A stretch of DNA of 64,000 bases from an uncultured Halieaceae bacterium (GCA_938074045.1 CALJGI010000009.1:62001-126000), one strand, 5' to 3'. Counted from the stretch's first letter, positions 36,347-46,609 are shown. Made by a program: numbers and translations. The notes: generated by a model not told the origin, from the letters alone.

Positions 36347-37378
36347 TCAGTCTGCTTGATCCAGCAATTTTTTCAGTGATACCAGGACCGCCTTCGCAAC
36401 ACTCTTATCGGCTGTATATCCTACAGGGCTGATGCGCTGTGCAAAATCACCGTAGCGGTCAACAAGCTTTTGTGCCACTTCATTGGGCGTGCCAGTGATG
36501 GCTATCGTTTCCAGAATATCGTCGGTGACCAGGGCTGACATGCCGGCCCAATCCCCCTCTTTCGACAATGTGTTCAGTTGCGGTTGTAGCTCACCCAGAC
36601 CCTCGGCGTCCAGAGCGGGGCGATACGCTGGGGTAGAACCATAAAAGCCAATCATGTGACGCACCATAGCTTTGGATTGCTCGAGTTGTTCCTCAGTTTC
36701 GCCGATCGCCGTCAGGCATTGCACAGACACATCGAAAGTATCCCGCGAGCGGCCGGCGATATCCAACCCCTTCTGCAGCGCGGGCATGGAGTACTCCAGC
36801 AAAAATTTTCGGGTATTGAGCGGATGCACCAAAAATCCATCACCCACCTCGCCACACACCTGCACCATTTTTTCGCCAAATCCTGCGATGTAGAGTTTGG
36901 GCAGCCCGCAGGGGTGGGGTCCCGGATTGAAGTTCTGATTCATTATTGTGTGGGTGTAAAACTCGCCGCGAAAATCAAGCTTACTATTGCCTTCCCACGC
37001 GTCCCAAATGGCCCGTATGGCCTGCACCATTTCCCGCATACGGGAGGCAGGTTTTGACCAGGTCATACTGAAACGCTTCTCGATATGGGGTTTTATCTGG
37101 GTACCCAGGCCGAGAATGAAACGCCCGTCACTCAATAGCTGCATGTCGTAACCCAGGTTTGCCAGTGTCATCGGATTTCTTGAAAAGGCAACCGCGATGG
37201 CGGTGATCAATTCGATGCGCTCTGTTTTGGTGGCCGCCATGGCGAGCGGCAGAAATGGGTCGTGGGGGCCTTCAAACGTATATAAACCATCGAACCCGGA
37301 TTCTTCCAGTTCTTGTCCCAGATTCGCAGCATCCATTGGGTTGCTGACCAACATTGAAGCATCAATTTTCATAGACAT
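36347..37378 (-). CDS. LLM-class flavin/F420-dependent oxidoreductase
   Basis: 343 residues, luciferase-like TIM barrel. KIDASMLVSNPMDAANLGQELEESGFDGLYTFEG-type N-terminus, ITAIAVAFSRNPMTLANLGYDM, GRFILGLGTQIKPHIEKRF and PKLYIAGFGEKMVQVCGEVGDGFLVHP fit the F420-associated TIGR03617-like group. Oxidises or reduces an unknown substrate; cofactor FMN or F420. It lies 105 bases after the Coq4-type gene on the same strand and may share a transcript with it. Not close to the LLM at 22100-23071 in sequence. Confidence 0.9.
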   Translation of the reverse strand: MSMKIDASMLVSNPMDAANLGQELEESGFDGLYTFEGPHDPFLPLAMAATKTERIELITAIAVAFSRNPMTLANLGYDMQLLSDGRFILGLGTQIKPHIEKRFSMTWSKPASRMREMVQAIRAIWDAWEGNSKLDFRGEFYTHTIMNQNFNPGPHPCGLPKLYIAGFGEKMVQVCGEVGDGFLVHPLNTRKFLLEYSMPALQKGLDIAGRSRDTFDVSVQCLTAIGETEEQLEQSKAMVRHMIGFYGSTPAYRPALDAEGLGELQPQLNTLSKEGDWAGMSALVTDDILETIAITGTPNEVAQKLVDRYGDFAQRISPVGYTADKSVAKAVLVSLKKLLDQAD

Positions 37379-37483
37379 TTAACTCACAAGATTTCGGAAC
37401 AGCCCCGTAGAATACTCTACGTACTGTGCTTCAGCGGACATGGATTGTATCCACCGCTAGGGATGCGCGATCAAAATACAGAT

Positions 37484-38512
37484 TCAGTGTGCAACCGGTT
37501 GATCAGCATGTCGCTTCAGTTGACGGCTGTATTTAACCAACTGATAGCCAATGGCCAACTTTTTGAAAAAAGGTCCATCGTCGATGGATTCCAGCATGTC
37601 GGCGGGAAAAATGCTTTGATAGATAGGTATGGCGTGGGTGTCTCGAATTTCCTCAAGGGAGTGGTTCCAGTGGTCCTCCCATTCGATATCCATCATCACT
37701 GGAGTGTTTCTTCCGTGTTGCCAGGCTTCAGCAATAATTTGCATCAGGATAATAAAGCCACGGGGCTCCTTGAAGGTGCTTATAGTCATGACCGCAGCCA
37801 GAAACATCGACGAATAATTGTGTCCGAACTGGGCCAGCTGAAATGACGAAATAGCGATTTCGTTGGAGGACGTGGTTTCGTAGCCGGCTACCAGGTGCCA
37901 GACATCATGCATCTGCAGAATGCGGGCGTTCAGATAGTGGAGCGAGTGTGGCAGCTCACCCAACGAAATCTCATCGCGATCAAGCACCTCCGGATCATAA
38001 CCATTGTCGACAATCATCTGATAGAGCGACTTTCCCAAACTGTTTTCCGGACACTCCGCCAACGCTGCCATATCGGTATGGCCGGGGATGGGCCGGGTCA
38101 CTGCACGTGCCGCACCGGGATGCTTACAGGCGAGATCGTCGGCGATTGTTGCGAAGTCTGTGTGCACAGCTCCGGCCAATGAAGCGACCGCAACGGTGAT
38201 CGTGAGCGCGTCATAACCTTCATCGTGACCGTCCACCACAGCCCAGAAAGCGCTCCAGAAACTATCCTCCAGCGGCGCCTCTGGCAGACCGCCCGGTATG
38301 TCCGGTGTCGGCCCACTGCCCAGCCAGGCCGATGCAATATTGTCGCAAACCGCATCGGTTGCCTCCGGGCAGCAATACGCAACCCACGCCATGACCGCAC
38401 AAAGCTTTAATCGGCCTTCGGCATCACCACGTTTTGCTTCAGCGACGGCACCCAGGATGACTTCGGGACTCACTCTGCCGGTCATTTGCTGTAATCTTTC
38501 TCTTCGTGTCAT
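37484..38512 (-). CDS. Coq4-family protein
   Basis: 342 residues. QMHDVWHLVAGYETTSSNE carries the HDxxHx11E zinc motif of Coq4 (His202, Asp203, His206, Glu218). Coq4 binds metal and acts on the ubiquinone ring or scaffolds the ubiquinone-synthesis complex; bacterial homologues outside quinone operons are less understood. The protein is longer than a typical Coq4 by about 100 residues at the N-terminus, a helical Ala-rich part without a recognisable domain. GGGGA precedes the ATG. No quinone genes are near, so a different isoprenoid or steroid role is possible. The next gene on this strand is an LLM oxidoreductase. Confidence 0.85.
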   Translation of the reverse strand: MTRRERLQQMTGRVSPEVILGAVAEAKRGDAEGRLKLCAVMAWVAYCCPEATDAVCDNIASAWLGSGPTPDIPGGLPEAPLEDSFWSAFWAVVDGHDEGYDALTITVAVASLAGAVHTDFATIADDLACKHPGAARAVTRPIPGHTDMAALAECPENSLGKSLYQMIVDNGYDPEVLDRDEISLGELPHSLHYLNARILQMHDVWHLVAGYETTSSNEIAISSFQLAQFGHNYSSMFLAAVMTISTFKEPRGFIILMQIIAEAWQHGRNTPVMMDIEWEDHWNHSLEEIRDTHAIPIYQSIFPADMLESIDDGPFFKKLAIGYQLVKYSRQLKRHADQPVAH

Positions 38513-38659
38513 GATGATTCCCCGAAAATTTACCTGTGGAGCGCTGCGTGACAGTAGAGCAGTTTTGTCAAGAAACAGTCACTCTGCGACAAAGTATACG
38601 ACTTATCATGCAGATAACCAGAGCCATGAGACCCATCCCATTCGCCGTGGAGCGTCCCC

Positions 38660-39379
38660 GTGCTGACTAGAGCGCTACTGCTTATCGTCGCTCTGGTCGT
38701 ATCGCTGGTTGCGGTTTTTTCCTGGTCCTATACTGGTTCTATCGCGAGTGTTGAGGTCGAGGAGAAAGTGATTGCACTGACCTTTGATGACGGCCCCAAT
38801 CCCCCGTACACCCAGGCCATGCTTGATACGTTGGAGAAAGCCGGCATCAAGGCCACGTTCTTTCTGATGGGTCGCCATGCGGAGGCGTTTCCCGATCAGG
38901 TTAAAGCGATAGCTGATGCCGGTCACGAAGTTGCCAACCACAGCTACTCACATCGACTCATGCTCGCCAGCACAAAGTCGGTTGCATTGGAGGAATTGCA
39001 ACGCACCAATGCTCTACTCGAAAACATCACGGGTCATAAACCAATCCATTTTCGGCCGCCCTATGGCATGCAGGGGCCCGGTGCGAAACTCGCTCTGGAA
39101 CAGCTTGGCTTGAGGTCAATTCTGATGAACGTCAATGGCAGCGATTGGGAGCACACCAGCCCCGAACCCATTGCCAATGCCGTTCTTGAATCTATAACAC
39201 CAGGCAGCATTGTGCTACTGCATGATGGCCACGGTGACGTAGACGATCCCATGGCCCAGGACAGCCGTAGTGCCAGCGTGGAAGCGACCGCTATCATTAT
39301 TAAATCACTGCAGAATCAGGGTTATCGCTTTGTCACCGTCAGCGACCTGCTGCAACTGGCAGCTGCCACTGACGACTGA
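38660..39379 (+). CDS. Polysaccharide deacetylase (NodB domain)
   Basis: 239 residues. An N-terminal hydrophobic segment (LLLIVALVVSLVAVFSW) anchors or exports it. The NodB domain has ALTFDDGPNPPYT (Asp43 base, Asp44 metal), HSYSHRLM (metal His pair), RPPYGMQGP and LLHDGHGD, the five carbohydrate-esterase family 4 motifs. It should remove N- or O-acetyl groups from a cell-wall or extracellular polysaccharide. The start is GTG at 38660 with GGAG upstream. It stands alone and converges with the hydroxylase gene at 39383. Confidence 0.92.
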   Translation: MLTRALLLIVALVVSLVAVFSWSYTGSIASVEVEEKVIALTFDDGPNPPYTQAMLDTLEKAGIKATFFLMGRHAEAFPDQVKAIADAGHEVANHSYSHRLMLASTKSVALEELQRTNALLENITGHKPIHFRPPYGMQGPGAKLALEQLGLRSILMNVNGSDWEHTSPEPIANAVLESITPGSIVLLHDGHGDVDDPMAQDSRSASVEATAIIIKSLQNQGYRFVTVSDLLQLAAATDD

Positions 39380-39382
39380 ACT

Positions 39383-40297
39383 TCAATTGATCGGGGCCTT
39401 ATGTGGGGTAACCTGCGGTTTTTTCAATGCCTGCGACCAGGCAACAAATGGTCCTGTCTGAGCGTGCCACACGGTTTCAATTTTTTCGCCCGAGGACAAT
39501 CCGGTGGGTGGGTACTCGTCTACCTTGGGGTGGTAATAGCTGCCAAATGCCAAATCAAAGATTGGCAACCAGATCGCAAAATTTGTGTCCTGGTGCTGCG
39601 GCAATTTTGAATGGTGTATCCAGTGATACTGCGGTGTGGAAAACACCGGCAAGAGTCTGTGCAGCCAATCAATCCGAACATTGGCGTGTATAAAATAATC
39701 CCAAAACACGGGGAGAAAGCCCCCCGCAATAATCGCAATAAGCGTCTGTGGTGCCTGATTGGTATCAAACACCAACCCGATAGTCAGTCCTCTTACGAGA
39801 GCCTGGCCTGCAGGCTCGAGAAAATGTGAACGGTAGATGGTGGTGGCATTCAGATTCTCATCGCTGTGATGCAGTTTATGCAGCTCCCACAAAAAAGGAA
39901 TTTTATGCTGCATGCGATGCCACCAGTAATAGGAGAAATCCCCCAGAAAACAGGCCGTTAGAAAAATGATCCCACCCTGGATAAACAGATCCAGCGCAGG
40001 AAGACCAAGGGATATCTCGACGGTAGACACTTCCAGGCTGGGAAGACCGAGCGCTCCTGTAAAGCTGATCGTCAGCAGGACGACCAGGGCTGAAAACCCC
40101 GGCGCCAGCGCTGCGTTGCTGGCGGTAATTTTCCAGTTCAGCCAATAGTTGGATGGGGGTGTTGGCTCACCGGCGGGAGAGATTCGCTCCATCAGCAAAA
40201 ACAGCGGCCAACTGATAAGCAAGGACAAATAGGCCACAAGGAGTATGACAAATGCGCCCGACGCCAGGGTCGAGTACTCGGATAACAATTGCTGCAT
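39383..40297 (-). CDS. Sterol desaturase/fatty acid hydroxylase family membrane protein
   Basis: 304 residues from ATG 40297, preferred over the GTG at 40315 because AGGGA precedes it. Four to five membrane helices carry the histidine clusters of the di-iron hydroxylase superfamily: HRMQH, HKLHH and HWIHH with a further His near FIHANV. It should insert oxygen into or desaturate a lipid, sterol or carotenoid substrate in the inner membrane, using electrons from a separate donor. Divergent from the amidohydrolase gene, sharing a short promoter region (40298-40364). Confidence 0.9.
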   Translation of the reverse strand: MQQLLSEYSTLASGAFVILLVAYLSLLISWPLFLLMERISPAGEPTPPSNYWLNWKITASNAALAPGFSALVVLLTISFTGALGLPSLEVSTVEISLGLPALDLFIQGGIIFLTACFLGDFSYYWWHRMQHKIPFLWELHKLHHSDENLNATTIYRSHFLEPAGQALVRGLTIGLVFDTNQAPQTLIAIIAGGFLPVFWDYFIHANVRIDWLHRLLPVFSTPQYHWIHHSKLPQHQDTNFAIWLPIFDLAFGSYYHPKVDEYPPTGLSSGEKIETVWHAQTGPFVAWSQALKKPQVTPHKAPIN

Positions 40298-40364
40298 AAA
40301 AGTCCCTGCTTTCACCAGTTATGCTACGATTCCATCAATAAAAAATAACACGGAGCATTATGTC

Positions 40365-42089
40365 ATGCACGATCTCGTTATTCGTGGTGGTACTTTATTC
40401 GACGGTTCCGGCCGTGAAGGCTATGTGGCCGATGTCGCCATTGATGGAGACACCATCGCAGCCATCGGGACGGACCTTCCCCCGGGAAAGGAGGAGATCG
40501 ATGCCAACGGCCAGATCGTCATACCCGGCTTCGTTGACATACACACCCATTACGACGGCCAGGCCACCTGGGATGCGGAGATGGCACCCTCTTCCTGGCA
40601 CGGTGTAACCACCGTGGTGATGGGGAATTGCGGCGTGGGTTTTGCCCCTGCAAGGCCTGACCGGCATGACTGGCTGATCGGCCTGATGGAGGGTGTTGAA
40701 GATATTCCCGGTACTGCACTGTCTGAAGGAATGAGCTGGGAGTGGGAGAGCTTTCCCGAATACCTGGATGCCTTAGAGGCACTGCCCCGCACGGTGGACG
40801 TGGGCACACATGTACCGCACGGCGCCGTGCGGGCCTATGTAATGGGTGAACGTGGAGCCGCGAATGAAGCACCCAGCGAAGAAGACATAGAGGGCATGGC
40901 GGCTATTGTCGAAGAAGGCCTCAAAGCCGGTGCGCTGGGATTTTCCACTTCCAGGACGGTACTGCACAAATCCGTAGATGGTGTACTCGTGCCCGGCACT
41001 ACAGCAACCCGGGAAGAGCTGCTGGGTATAGGGCGCGCCATGGGAAAAGCTGGCCACGGTGTTTTTGAAATGGCCAGCGATCTGAAACGGGAATGGAACG
41101 AATTCGAGTGGATGGGTGAGCTTAGCCGGGAAACCGGCTTACCGGTTTCATTTGCAGCCCTGCAATCAGACGCCCACGAGATACCACTCGAAGAACAAAT
41201 AGCCTCCATGCGCGAGGAGAATAGCAAGGGAGCCAGGATCACGGCCCAGATAGCGCTGCGTGGCAATGGCATTATCATGGGTTGGCGTACGACCATCCAT
41301 CCTTTCCTGTTCAGACCGGCCTGGGGTGAAATTGCAGGCCTGCCCTGGGAGGAACAACTGCAGCAGCTGGAGAACCCTGAGTTCAAGTCACGTCTGCTGG
41401 CACAGGACAATATATCCATCGAGAGCGATGTGGCGCCACTGCTGGATCTGGTGACCTCTGGCTGGTTTACCCAGTACGAGATGGGTGGCGAATTCAATTA
41501 TGAACCGACCAGCGCCGAGAGCATCCAAAGTCGAGCTGCCTATGCCGGGGTTGCCGCCCAGGAATACGCCTATGACACCATGCTTGCCAATGGCGGCGAA
41601 GGGTTTATCTATTTCCCGATTCTGAACTATGCCGATGGCAACCTCGATTTCCTGGCCGAGCTACAGGCCGCTGAAGATTGCGTTAACTCACTGTCAGATG
41701 GCGGCGCTCACTGCGGAACAATCTGCGATGCCGCTTCACCCACGTTTATGTTGCAGCACTGGGTGCGGGACCGAGAACGCGGCCGTATCAGTCTGCCACA
41801 AGCCGTCAAACGGCAATGCCGCGACACCGCCCTGCTCTACGGCCTGGGCGACCGCGGACTATTGGCAACCGGCTACCTCGCTGACATCAACGTGATCGAT
41901 CTCGAAGCTATCAAGTTGGGCAGTCCCTGGATGGCTTTTGATCTACCTGCGGGCGGCAAGCGGCTACTGCAGAAGGCCGAGGGCTACAGGGCCACCATCA
42001 AATCGGGGCAGGTAACCTTTCGCGATGGCGTCATGCAGGGACCAACGCCGGGGGGTGTGTTACGAGGCCCCAGGCAGATGTCAGCCTGA
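40365..42089 (+). CDS. N-acyl-D-amino-acid deacylase-like amidohydrolase
   Basis: 574 residues from ATG 40365, with GGAG about ten bases upstream. D-aminoacylase/amidohydrolase family: N-terminal beta-sandwich ([17 protein letters not shown]), metal motif [32 protein letters not shown], and [15 protein letters not shown] with a late metal-site Asp. The C-terminal part ([13 protein letters not shown]-like) closes the sandwich. It hydrolyses an N-acyl amino acid or related cyclic amide; the exact substrate is uncertain. The DUF3604 gene follows 43 bases later, so the two may be co-transcribed. Confidence 0.92.
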   Translation: MHDLVIRGGTLFDGSGREGYVADVAIDGDTIAAIGTDLPPGKEEIDANGQIVIPGFVDIHTHYDGQATWDAEMAPSSWHGVTTVVMGNCGVGFAPARPDRHDWLIGLMEGVEDIPGTALSEGMSWEWESFPEYLDALEALPRTVDVGTHVPHGAVRAYVMGERGAANEAPSEEDIEGMAAIVEEGLKAGALGFSTSRTVLHKSVDGVLVPGTTATREELLGIGRAMGKAGHGVFEMASDLKREWNEFEWMGELSRETGLPVSFAALQSDAHEIPLEEQIASMREENSKGARITAQIALRGNGIIMGWRTTIHPFLFRPAWGEIAGLPWEEQLQQLENPEFKSRLLAQDNISIESDVAPLLDLVTSGWFTQYEMGGEFNYEPTSAESIQSRAAYAGVAAQEYAYDTMLANGGEGFIYFPILNYADGNLDFLAELQAAEDCVNSLSDGGAHCGTICDAASPTFMLQHWVRDRERGRISLPQAVKRQCRDTALLYGLGDRGLLATGYLADINVIDLEAIKLGSPWMAFDLPAGGKRLLQKAEGYRATIKSGQVTFRDGVMQGPTPGGVLRGPRQMSA

Positions 42090-42132
42090 GAAGATCACCG
42101 TCCTGAACTGACACGCCATACAACTCAGACAC

Positions 42133-44169
42133 ATGTTAAAAAAAGCGGGGGCAATCCTTCTCTGCCTCCTCGTTGCCGGGGCCATATGGGCCTGGTTTAA
42201 CGGCGGCAGTGACCTGTATGAACTGCAGCAGGCAACCTCGCCTGCAACCGTACCTGAAGATTATGCCCTGCAGGATGACAGCCAGGTCGCCATTCCACCC
42301 CGGGAACCGCACAAATTACAAAACTACAATGAACTGAAGAACCTCTATTGGGGTGATCTCCACGTACATACGGTGGAAAGTTTTGACGCCGTGCTATTCG
42401 GCACGACACTGGGAATAGAAGACGCCTATCGATTTGCCCGGGGCGACGCTCTGCGCAATGACGGTGGCGAATTGATGAGTTTGTCCAGGCCGCTGGATTT
42501 TGTGGCGATCACCGACCATGCCGAGGGATTCGGCCTGCGCACCCGCTGCGGGGATACAGATCTTTCCATGATGGAAGATCTCAATTGCTGGTTGATGCAA
42601 ACCCCCAACGTAATCACCTTTCTGGCACTGGCTGCTGCCGCCAGCACCGCTGATGAACAACCTTCCACACCTACTCCTCCGGGTACTTACCGCAACCGCC
42701 TAAGACAGGCCCCCACTCTCGCTGACATTTCCATCTGCAACCTGAATGACGAAGACCCGGACCGCTGCTACCGGGACGCCGAAGCCGACTGGAAAAAATA
42801 CCAGGGATTGGCAGACGACTTTAATCAGCCCGGGATTCTCACCACCTTTTCGGCCTATGAGTATTCACCGCCACTACCCGCATCGGGCAAGCACCATCGC
42901 AACGTGATTTTTAATGGCACTGAGTTACCACGGCATGCCCTGTCGTATTTCGACGTAAGTAACGCCATCGACCTATGGGATGGCCTGGAAAAACAATGTA
43001 CTGGGGATTGCGATTTTCTGACAATTCCCCACAACATGAACAAGGGCTGGGGCTTGTTCTACAGCCCTTTCACCTGGGACGGACAAGCCTACGATCGCCG
43101 TGGCTGGGAGCTGCGCCAGCGCAGGGAACCGCTGGCAGAAATCTACCAAATCAAAGGTTCTTCCGAGTGCGCCTTGGGTGTAGGTGCTACCGACGAGGAG
43201 TGCGGTTTCAGCCAGGTGTTGCCACCCTGTACCCCAGGACAGGAAAGCGGCTGCGCCTTTACCACCAGCTTTACCAGACAGGGCCTGAAAACAGGTTTGC
43301 AGCTACAAGAGAAACTGGGCTTCAACCCGCTGGCATTTGGCCATATCGCCGCCACAGATACCCACAACGCCAATCCCGGTGACGCCGAGGAATGGGACTT
43401 TGTCGGTAAGGTGGCGGCCACCACATCACCGGCTACACGGCGCATGCGGGAGTGGCCGGGACGGGAGCCCTATCAATCGAACCTGGAATTTCATACCTCT
43501 GGTGGCCTGACGGCGGTGTGGGCTGAGGAAAATACCCGGGATGCCCTGTTCAGTAGTATGCAGAGAAAGGAGGTGTACGCCACCTCAGGGCCGCGGATAA
43601 CGCTGCGCTTTTTCGCAGGCTGGGGTCTGGACGCCACCATGCTTGAACGCCCCAATGCGATTGCGCTGGCAACAGCCAGTGGGCAACCTATGGGAGCCAC
43701 CCTGAATCCGGCTGACGCCGGGGTAGCCAGCCCGGTCTTTCTGGTCTGGGCCGGGGCGGATTTGATGAGTGCACCGCTGCAACGTATTCAGATGGTAAAA
43801 GGCTGGCTGGATGGCGAGGGCAACACCCATGAAACAGTCATGGATATTGCATGTTCCGACGGATTGACAGTGGACCCAATCGCAAACCGCTGCCCCAATA
43901 ATGGCGCCAGTGTTGACATCACAACTTGCACTATCCAGGGCGGTTCGGGAGCTACAGATCTGGCTGTGACCTGGCAGGACGCGAACTACGACGCAAGCCA
44001 ACACGCGTTCTACTATGTCAGGGCATTGCAGAACCCCACCTGTCGTTGGTCAACCTATGACGCATTGCGACTGGGTGTCGCTCCACCCACCAGCGTACCC
44101 GCCACTATTCGGGAGCGAGCCTGGTCGTCACCCATCTGGATCAAAGCCGCGGAGTCCAACAAGCCATGA
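42133..44169 (+). CDS. DUF3604 protein with N-terminal membrane anchor
   Basis: 678 residues, a paralogue of the lipoprotein at 11466-13697. The start has a membrane/signal segment (ILLCLLVAGAIWAWF) without a lipobox. The DUF3604 metal motifs are WGDLHVHTVESFDA, AITDHAEGFG, FLTIPHNMNKG and AATDTHNANPGD, with shared KEVYATSGPRITLRF and [10 protein letters not shown] near the end. A PHP-like metal-dependent hydrolase acting outside the cytoplasm is inferred. Its stop overlaps the start of the alpha-L-fucosidase by four bases (ATGA), so the two proteins should be made together and may act on the same glycan or sulfate/phosphate ester. Confidence 0.87.
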   Translation: MLKKAGAILLCLLVAGAIWAWFNGGSDLYELQQATSPATVPEDYALQDDSQVAIPPREPHKLQNYNELKNLYWGDLHVHTVESFDAVLFGTTLGIEDAYRFARGDALRNDGGELMSLSRPLDFVAITDHAEGFGLRTRCGDTDLSMMEDLNCWLMQTPNVITFLALAAAASTADEQPSTPTPPGTYRNRLRQAPTLADISICNLNDEDPDRCYRDAEADWKKYQGLADDFNQPGILTTFSAYEYSPPLPASGKHHRNVIFNGTELPRHALSYFDVSNAIDLWDGLEKQCTGDCDFLTIPHNMNKGWGLFYSPFTWDGQAYDRRGWELRQRREPLAEIYQIKGSSECALGVGATDEECGFSQVLPPCTPGQESGCAFTTSFTRQGLKTGLQLQEKLGFNPLAFGHIAATDTHNANPGDAEEWDFVGKVAATTSPATRRMREWPGREPYQSNLEFHTSGGLTAVWAEENTRDALFSSMQRKEVYATSGPRITLRFFAGWGLDATMLERPNAIALATASGQPMGATLNPADAGVASPVFLVWAGADLMSAPLQRIQMVKGWLDGEGNTHETVMDIACSDGLTVDPIANRCPNNGASVDITTCTIQGGSGATDLAVTWQDANYDASQHAFYYVRALQNPTCRWSTYDALRLGVAPPTSVPATIRERAWSSPIWIKAAESNKP

Positions 44170-45653
44170 ACCTATTCCGAATCACCTCCATGCTTGCCAG
44201 CGTTCTACTACTGACTGCCTGCGCTGACCCATTAAGCGAGGAACTGCACCAGCGGTCTCGCACGCAACCCACCTGGTTTGAGGATGCGAAGCTGGGCATT
44301 TTCATTCACTGGGGCTTACCTTCGGTACCGGCGTTTGCCTCGGGTGATCCGTTGCAGCCGGGAGACCTGGAGGAAATTCTGTTGGGAGACGGACCACGGC
44401 GGGAGCTTCCCTATTCCGAGTGGTATCTGAATACGAAAGCGTATCCCGACAGCGAAACCGCCGAGTTTCATCGTCAGCAATACAACGATGCACCCTACGA
44501 AAATTTTCAACCAGAATTCGAAGCAAACGTAGATCGTGGCTGGGATCCCGATGCCTGGGCTGCAAAATTTGAACGTGTCGGAGCACGCTATGTGGTGCTG
44601 GTAACCAAGCATCACGACGGGTATTCGCTGTGGCCTACTGAGGTGGACCACCCCCATCGCGAGGATTGGCATTCTCCACGGGATCTGGTGGGCGAGCTCG
44701 CTGCAGCGGTCCGATCCAGAGGGATGCGTTTTGGCGTGTATTACTCCACCGGGCTGGACTGGAGTTTCAAAATGGTCAACGAGGGCGACTTCGTCCGCGA
44801 CGTGATGCGATCTGCGCCTGAAAGTCAGAGCTACGCTGACTACGCCTACCAGCAGTCAATGGAACTGATTGATCGCTACAAACCCGCCGTATTCTGGGCA
44901 GATATCGGTTATCCATCCAAGGGCAAGATCGACGACCTCTTTGCGCATTATTTTCAAACCGTACCCGATGGCGCCGTTAACGACCGCTGGGCCCCGGTAG
45001 ATGTACTCGGTCAGATCGCCGACTGGCCCGGAGGCACCTGGCTGTTGAAATCCCTTGCCGCGTGGAGCCTCGAAAATCAGCCCAGTGATGTGTTCGATGA
45101 TCCGGAACGGGTCGGATTTAAAACCACTGAATACAGCAACCTCTCGGAAATCGCCCCCTTCACATGGGAGTCGACCCGCGGTCTGGGTGGATCATTTGGT
45201 TTTAATCGCCGGGAAAACAGCGACGATATGCTGTCGGGCTCAGAGCTGATCACCTACCTGGCTGACACGGTTTCCAAAAATGGCAATGTGCTTATCAATG
45301 TCGGGCCGGACAGTCATGGTGCCATACCACAAATCCAACAAGCGCCACTGCGCGAATTGGGGCACTGGATGCAAATCAATGGTGAGGCCATCTACAACAC
45401 TCGCCCCTGGAAACGTTTCAGCAATAACAGCGGACGTGATCTTCGCTACACGGAATCAGACGACGCGCTGTATGCCATCGTTACGGGACCGGTTGAACAA
45501 CAATTTACCATAGAGCATCCGGACATCACTTATACCGACGTACAGGTGTTAGGCGCTGAGCTACTCTCGGTGCAAGAAAGTCCCGGCAGCCTGGAAATGG
45601 AGTTAAATGCGCCGCTACCCGCCCCCGCGGTCGTCGTACGCTACGCGAAGTGA
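44166..45653 (+). CDS. Alpha-L-fucosidase, GH29 lipoprotein
   Basis: 495 residues. A lipoprotein signal ends LLLTACAD (Cys19). The GH29 barrel is clear: PTWFEDAKLGIFIHWGLPSVPAFAS, YVVLVTKHHDGYSLWPT (substrate His pair), GVYYSTGLDW and KPAVFWADIGYP, where Asp246 is the nucleophile. LINVGPDSHGAIP is a late family motif. It releases alpha-L-fucose from oligosaccharides, at the periplasmic face or cell surface. It is translationally coupled to the DUF3604 gene. Its last 13 bases overlap the convergent epoxide-hydrolase-type gene. Confidence 0.94.
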   Translation: MNLFRITSMLASVLLLTACADPLSEELHQRSRTQPTWFEDAKLGIFIHWGLPSVPAFASGDPLQPGDLEEILLGDGPRRELPYSEWYLNTKAYPDSETAEFHRQQYNDAPYENFQPEFEANVDRGWDPDAWAAKFERVGARYVVLVTKHHDGYSLWPTEVDHPHREDWHSPRDLVGELAAAVRSRGMRFGVYYSTGLDWSFKMVNEGDFVRDVMRSAPESQSYADYAYQQSMELIDRYKPAVFWADIGYPSKGKIDDLFAHYFQTVPDGAVNDRWAPVDVLGQIADWPGGTWLLKSLAAWSLENQPSDVFDDPERVGFKTTEYSNLSEIAPFTWESTRGLGGSFGFNRRENSDDMLSGSELITYLADTVSKNGNVLINVGPDSHGAIPQIQQAPLRELGHWMQINGEAIYNTRPWKRFSNNSGRDLRYTESDDALYAIVTGPVEQQFTIEHPDITYTDVQVLGAELLSVQESPGSLEMELNAPLPAPAVVVRYAK

Positions 45654-46609
45654 CGGCTCAACCAGCGGCTTAAGTGTGCATTGAAAACCGCAGGTTGCTC
45701 CTGCTGCATCCAATGACCTGAGTTTTCCACCAGATGCATTTCCAGATTGCTGCAGCGATCCGGCATATCCGCTGCATATTCCGGGCGCAATGCAGGGTCA
45801 CGATCCGCCATTAACATCAGACAAGGTATGTCCACTGGGTCCACGCCCACACCCGGATGAGCCAGTGCATTGTTGTCAATATTGCGATACCAGTTGATGC
45901 CACCCCGGTATCCCGTCTGGTTAAACGACTCCACATAGTGACGGTGTAAATCTTCGCTTAGCAGCGGCGCACCCAGAGCTGCCGTACTCTGAATATCCAG
46001 GAAGGGATTCATATTTAACTTGCCATCGGCATAGGCGCTGGCATACACCTCATCAAGCGGCGCGCCCGTGCGCATGATCTTCGACACAATGGTGTCTACC
46101 TGCTGATCCATAACTGCTTCGGCGATACCTGGCAGCTGGAACCACGCGACATATTGGCGTTCGAGAACACCGTCAACTACATCCATATGAACCGCCACGC
46201 TGGGAAACGGAATGTAGGGGGTGCAAGCGGCTGCCACACCCAACACGCGATCGGGGTGTAACACCGGCATAGCCCAGGTAACAAACCCACCCCAGTCGTG
46301 GCCCACAAATACGGCTTTCTCAATCTCTAGCTTGTCCAACAGGGCCACCAGATCGCCTGTTAACTCTGCGATCGTGTAGGCCTCGACTTCTCCCGGACAA
46401 GAACTTCCGCCATAGCCTCGCATATCAGGGGCCAGGGCGAGAAACCCCTGCCCGGCAATCGCATCAAGCTGATTGTGCCAACCCATAGCGAGGTCAGGAA
46501 AACCATGGCAGAACACTACCGCCGTACCAGCGCCGGCCTGGTAGGTAGCGAGATGAAAATCGGGGTCAGCGGCGCGGCCCGGCAGCTGCACCCGTTGCAA
46601 TGTAGCCAT
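45641..46609 (-). CDS. Alpha/beta hydrolase, epoxide hydrolase type
   Basis: 322 residues. FCHGFPDLAMGWHNQ gives the HGxP oxyanion loop, VGHDWGGFV the nucleophilic Asp105, and NSGHWMQQEQP the catalytic His; the Asp nucleophile favours epoxide hydrolase or haloalkane dehalogenase activity. The HGFP loop, rather than a Trp/Asn halide site, favours epoxide hydrolase. Cytoplasmic. The 3-prime end overlaps the fucosidase stop by 13 bases on the opposite strand. Confidence 0.9.
   Translation of the reverse strand: MATLQRVQLPGRAADPDFHLATYQAGAGTAVVFCHGFPDLAMGWHNQLDAIAGQGFLALAPDMRGYGGSSCPGEVEAYTIAELTGDLVALLDKLEIEKAVFVGHDWGGFVTWAMPVLHPDRVLGVAAACTPYIPFPSVAVHMDVVDGVLERQYVAWFQLPGIAEAVMDQQVDTIVSKIMRTGAPLDEVYASAYADGKLNMNPFLDIQSTAALGAPLLSEDLHRHYVESFNQTGYRGGINWYRNIDNNALAHPGVGVDPVDIPCLMLMADRDPALRPEYAADMPDRCSNLEMHLVENSGHWMQQEQPAVFNAHLSRWLSRHFA

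Noticed and set aside
40835-41497. Minus-strand 220-codon frame inside the amidohydrolase
   Set aside because: Ser/Pro/Arg-rich antisense shadow of a strongly supported gene.
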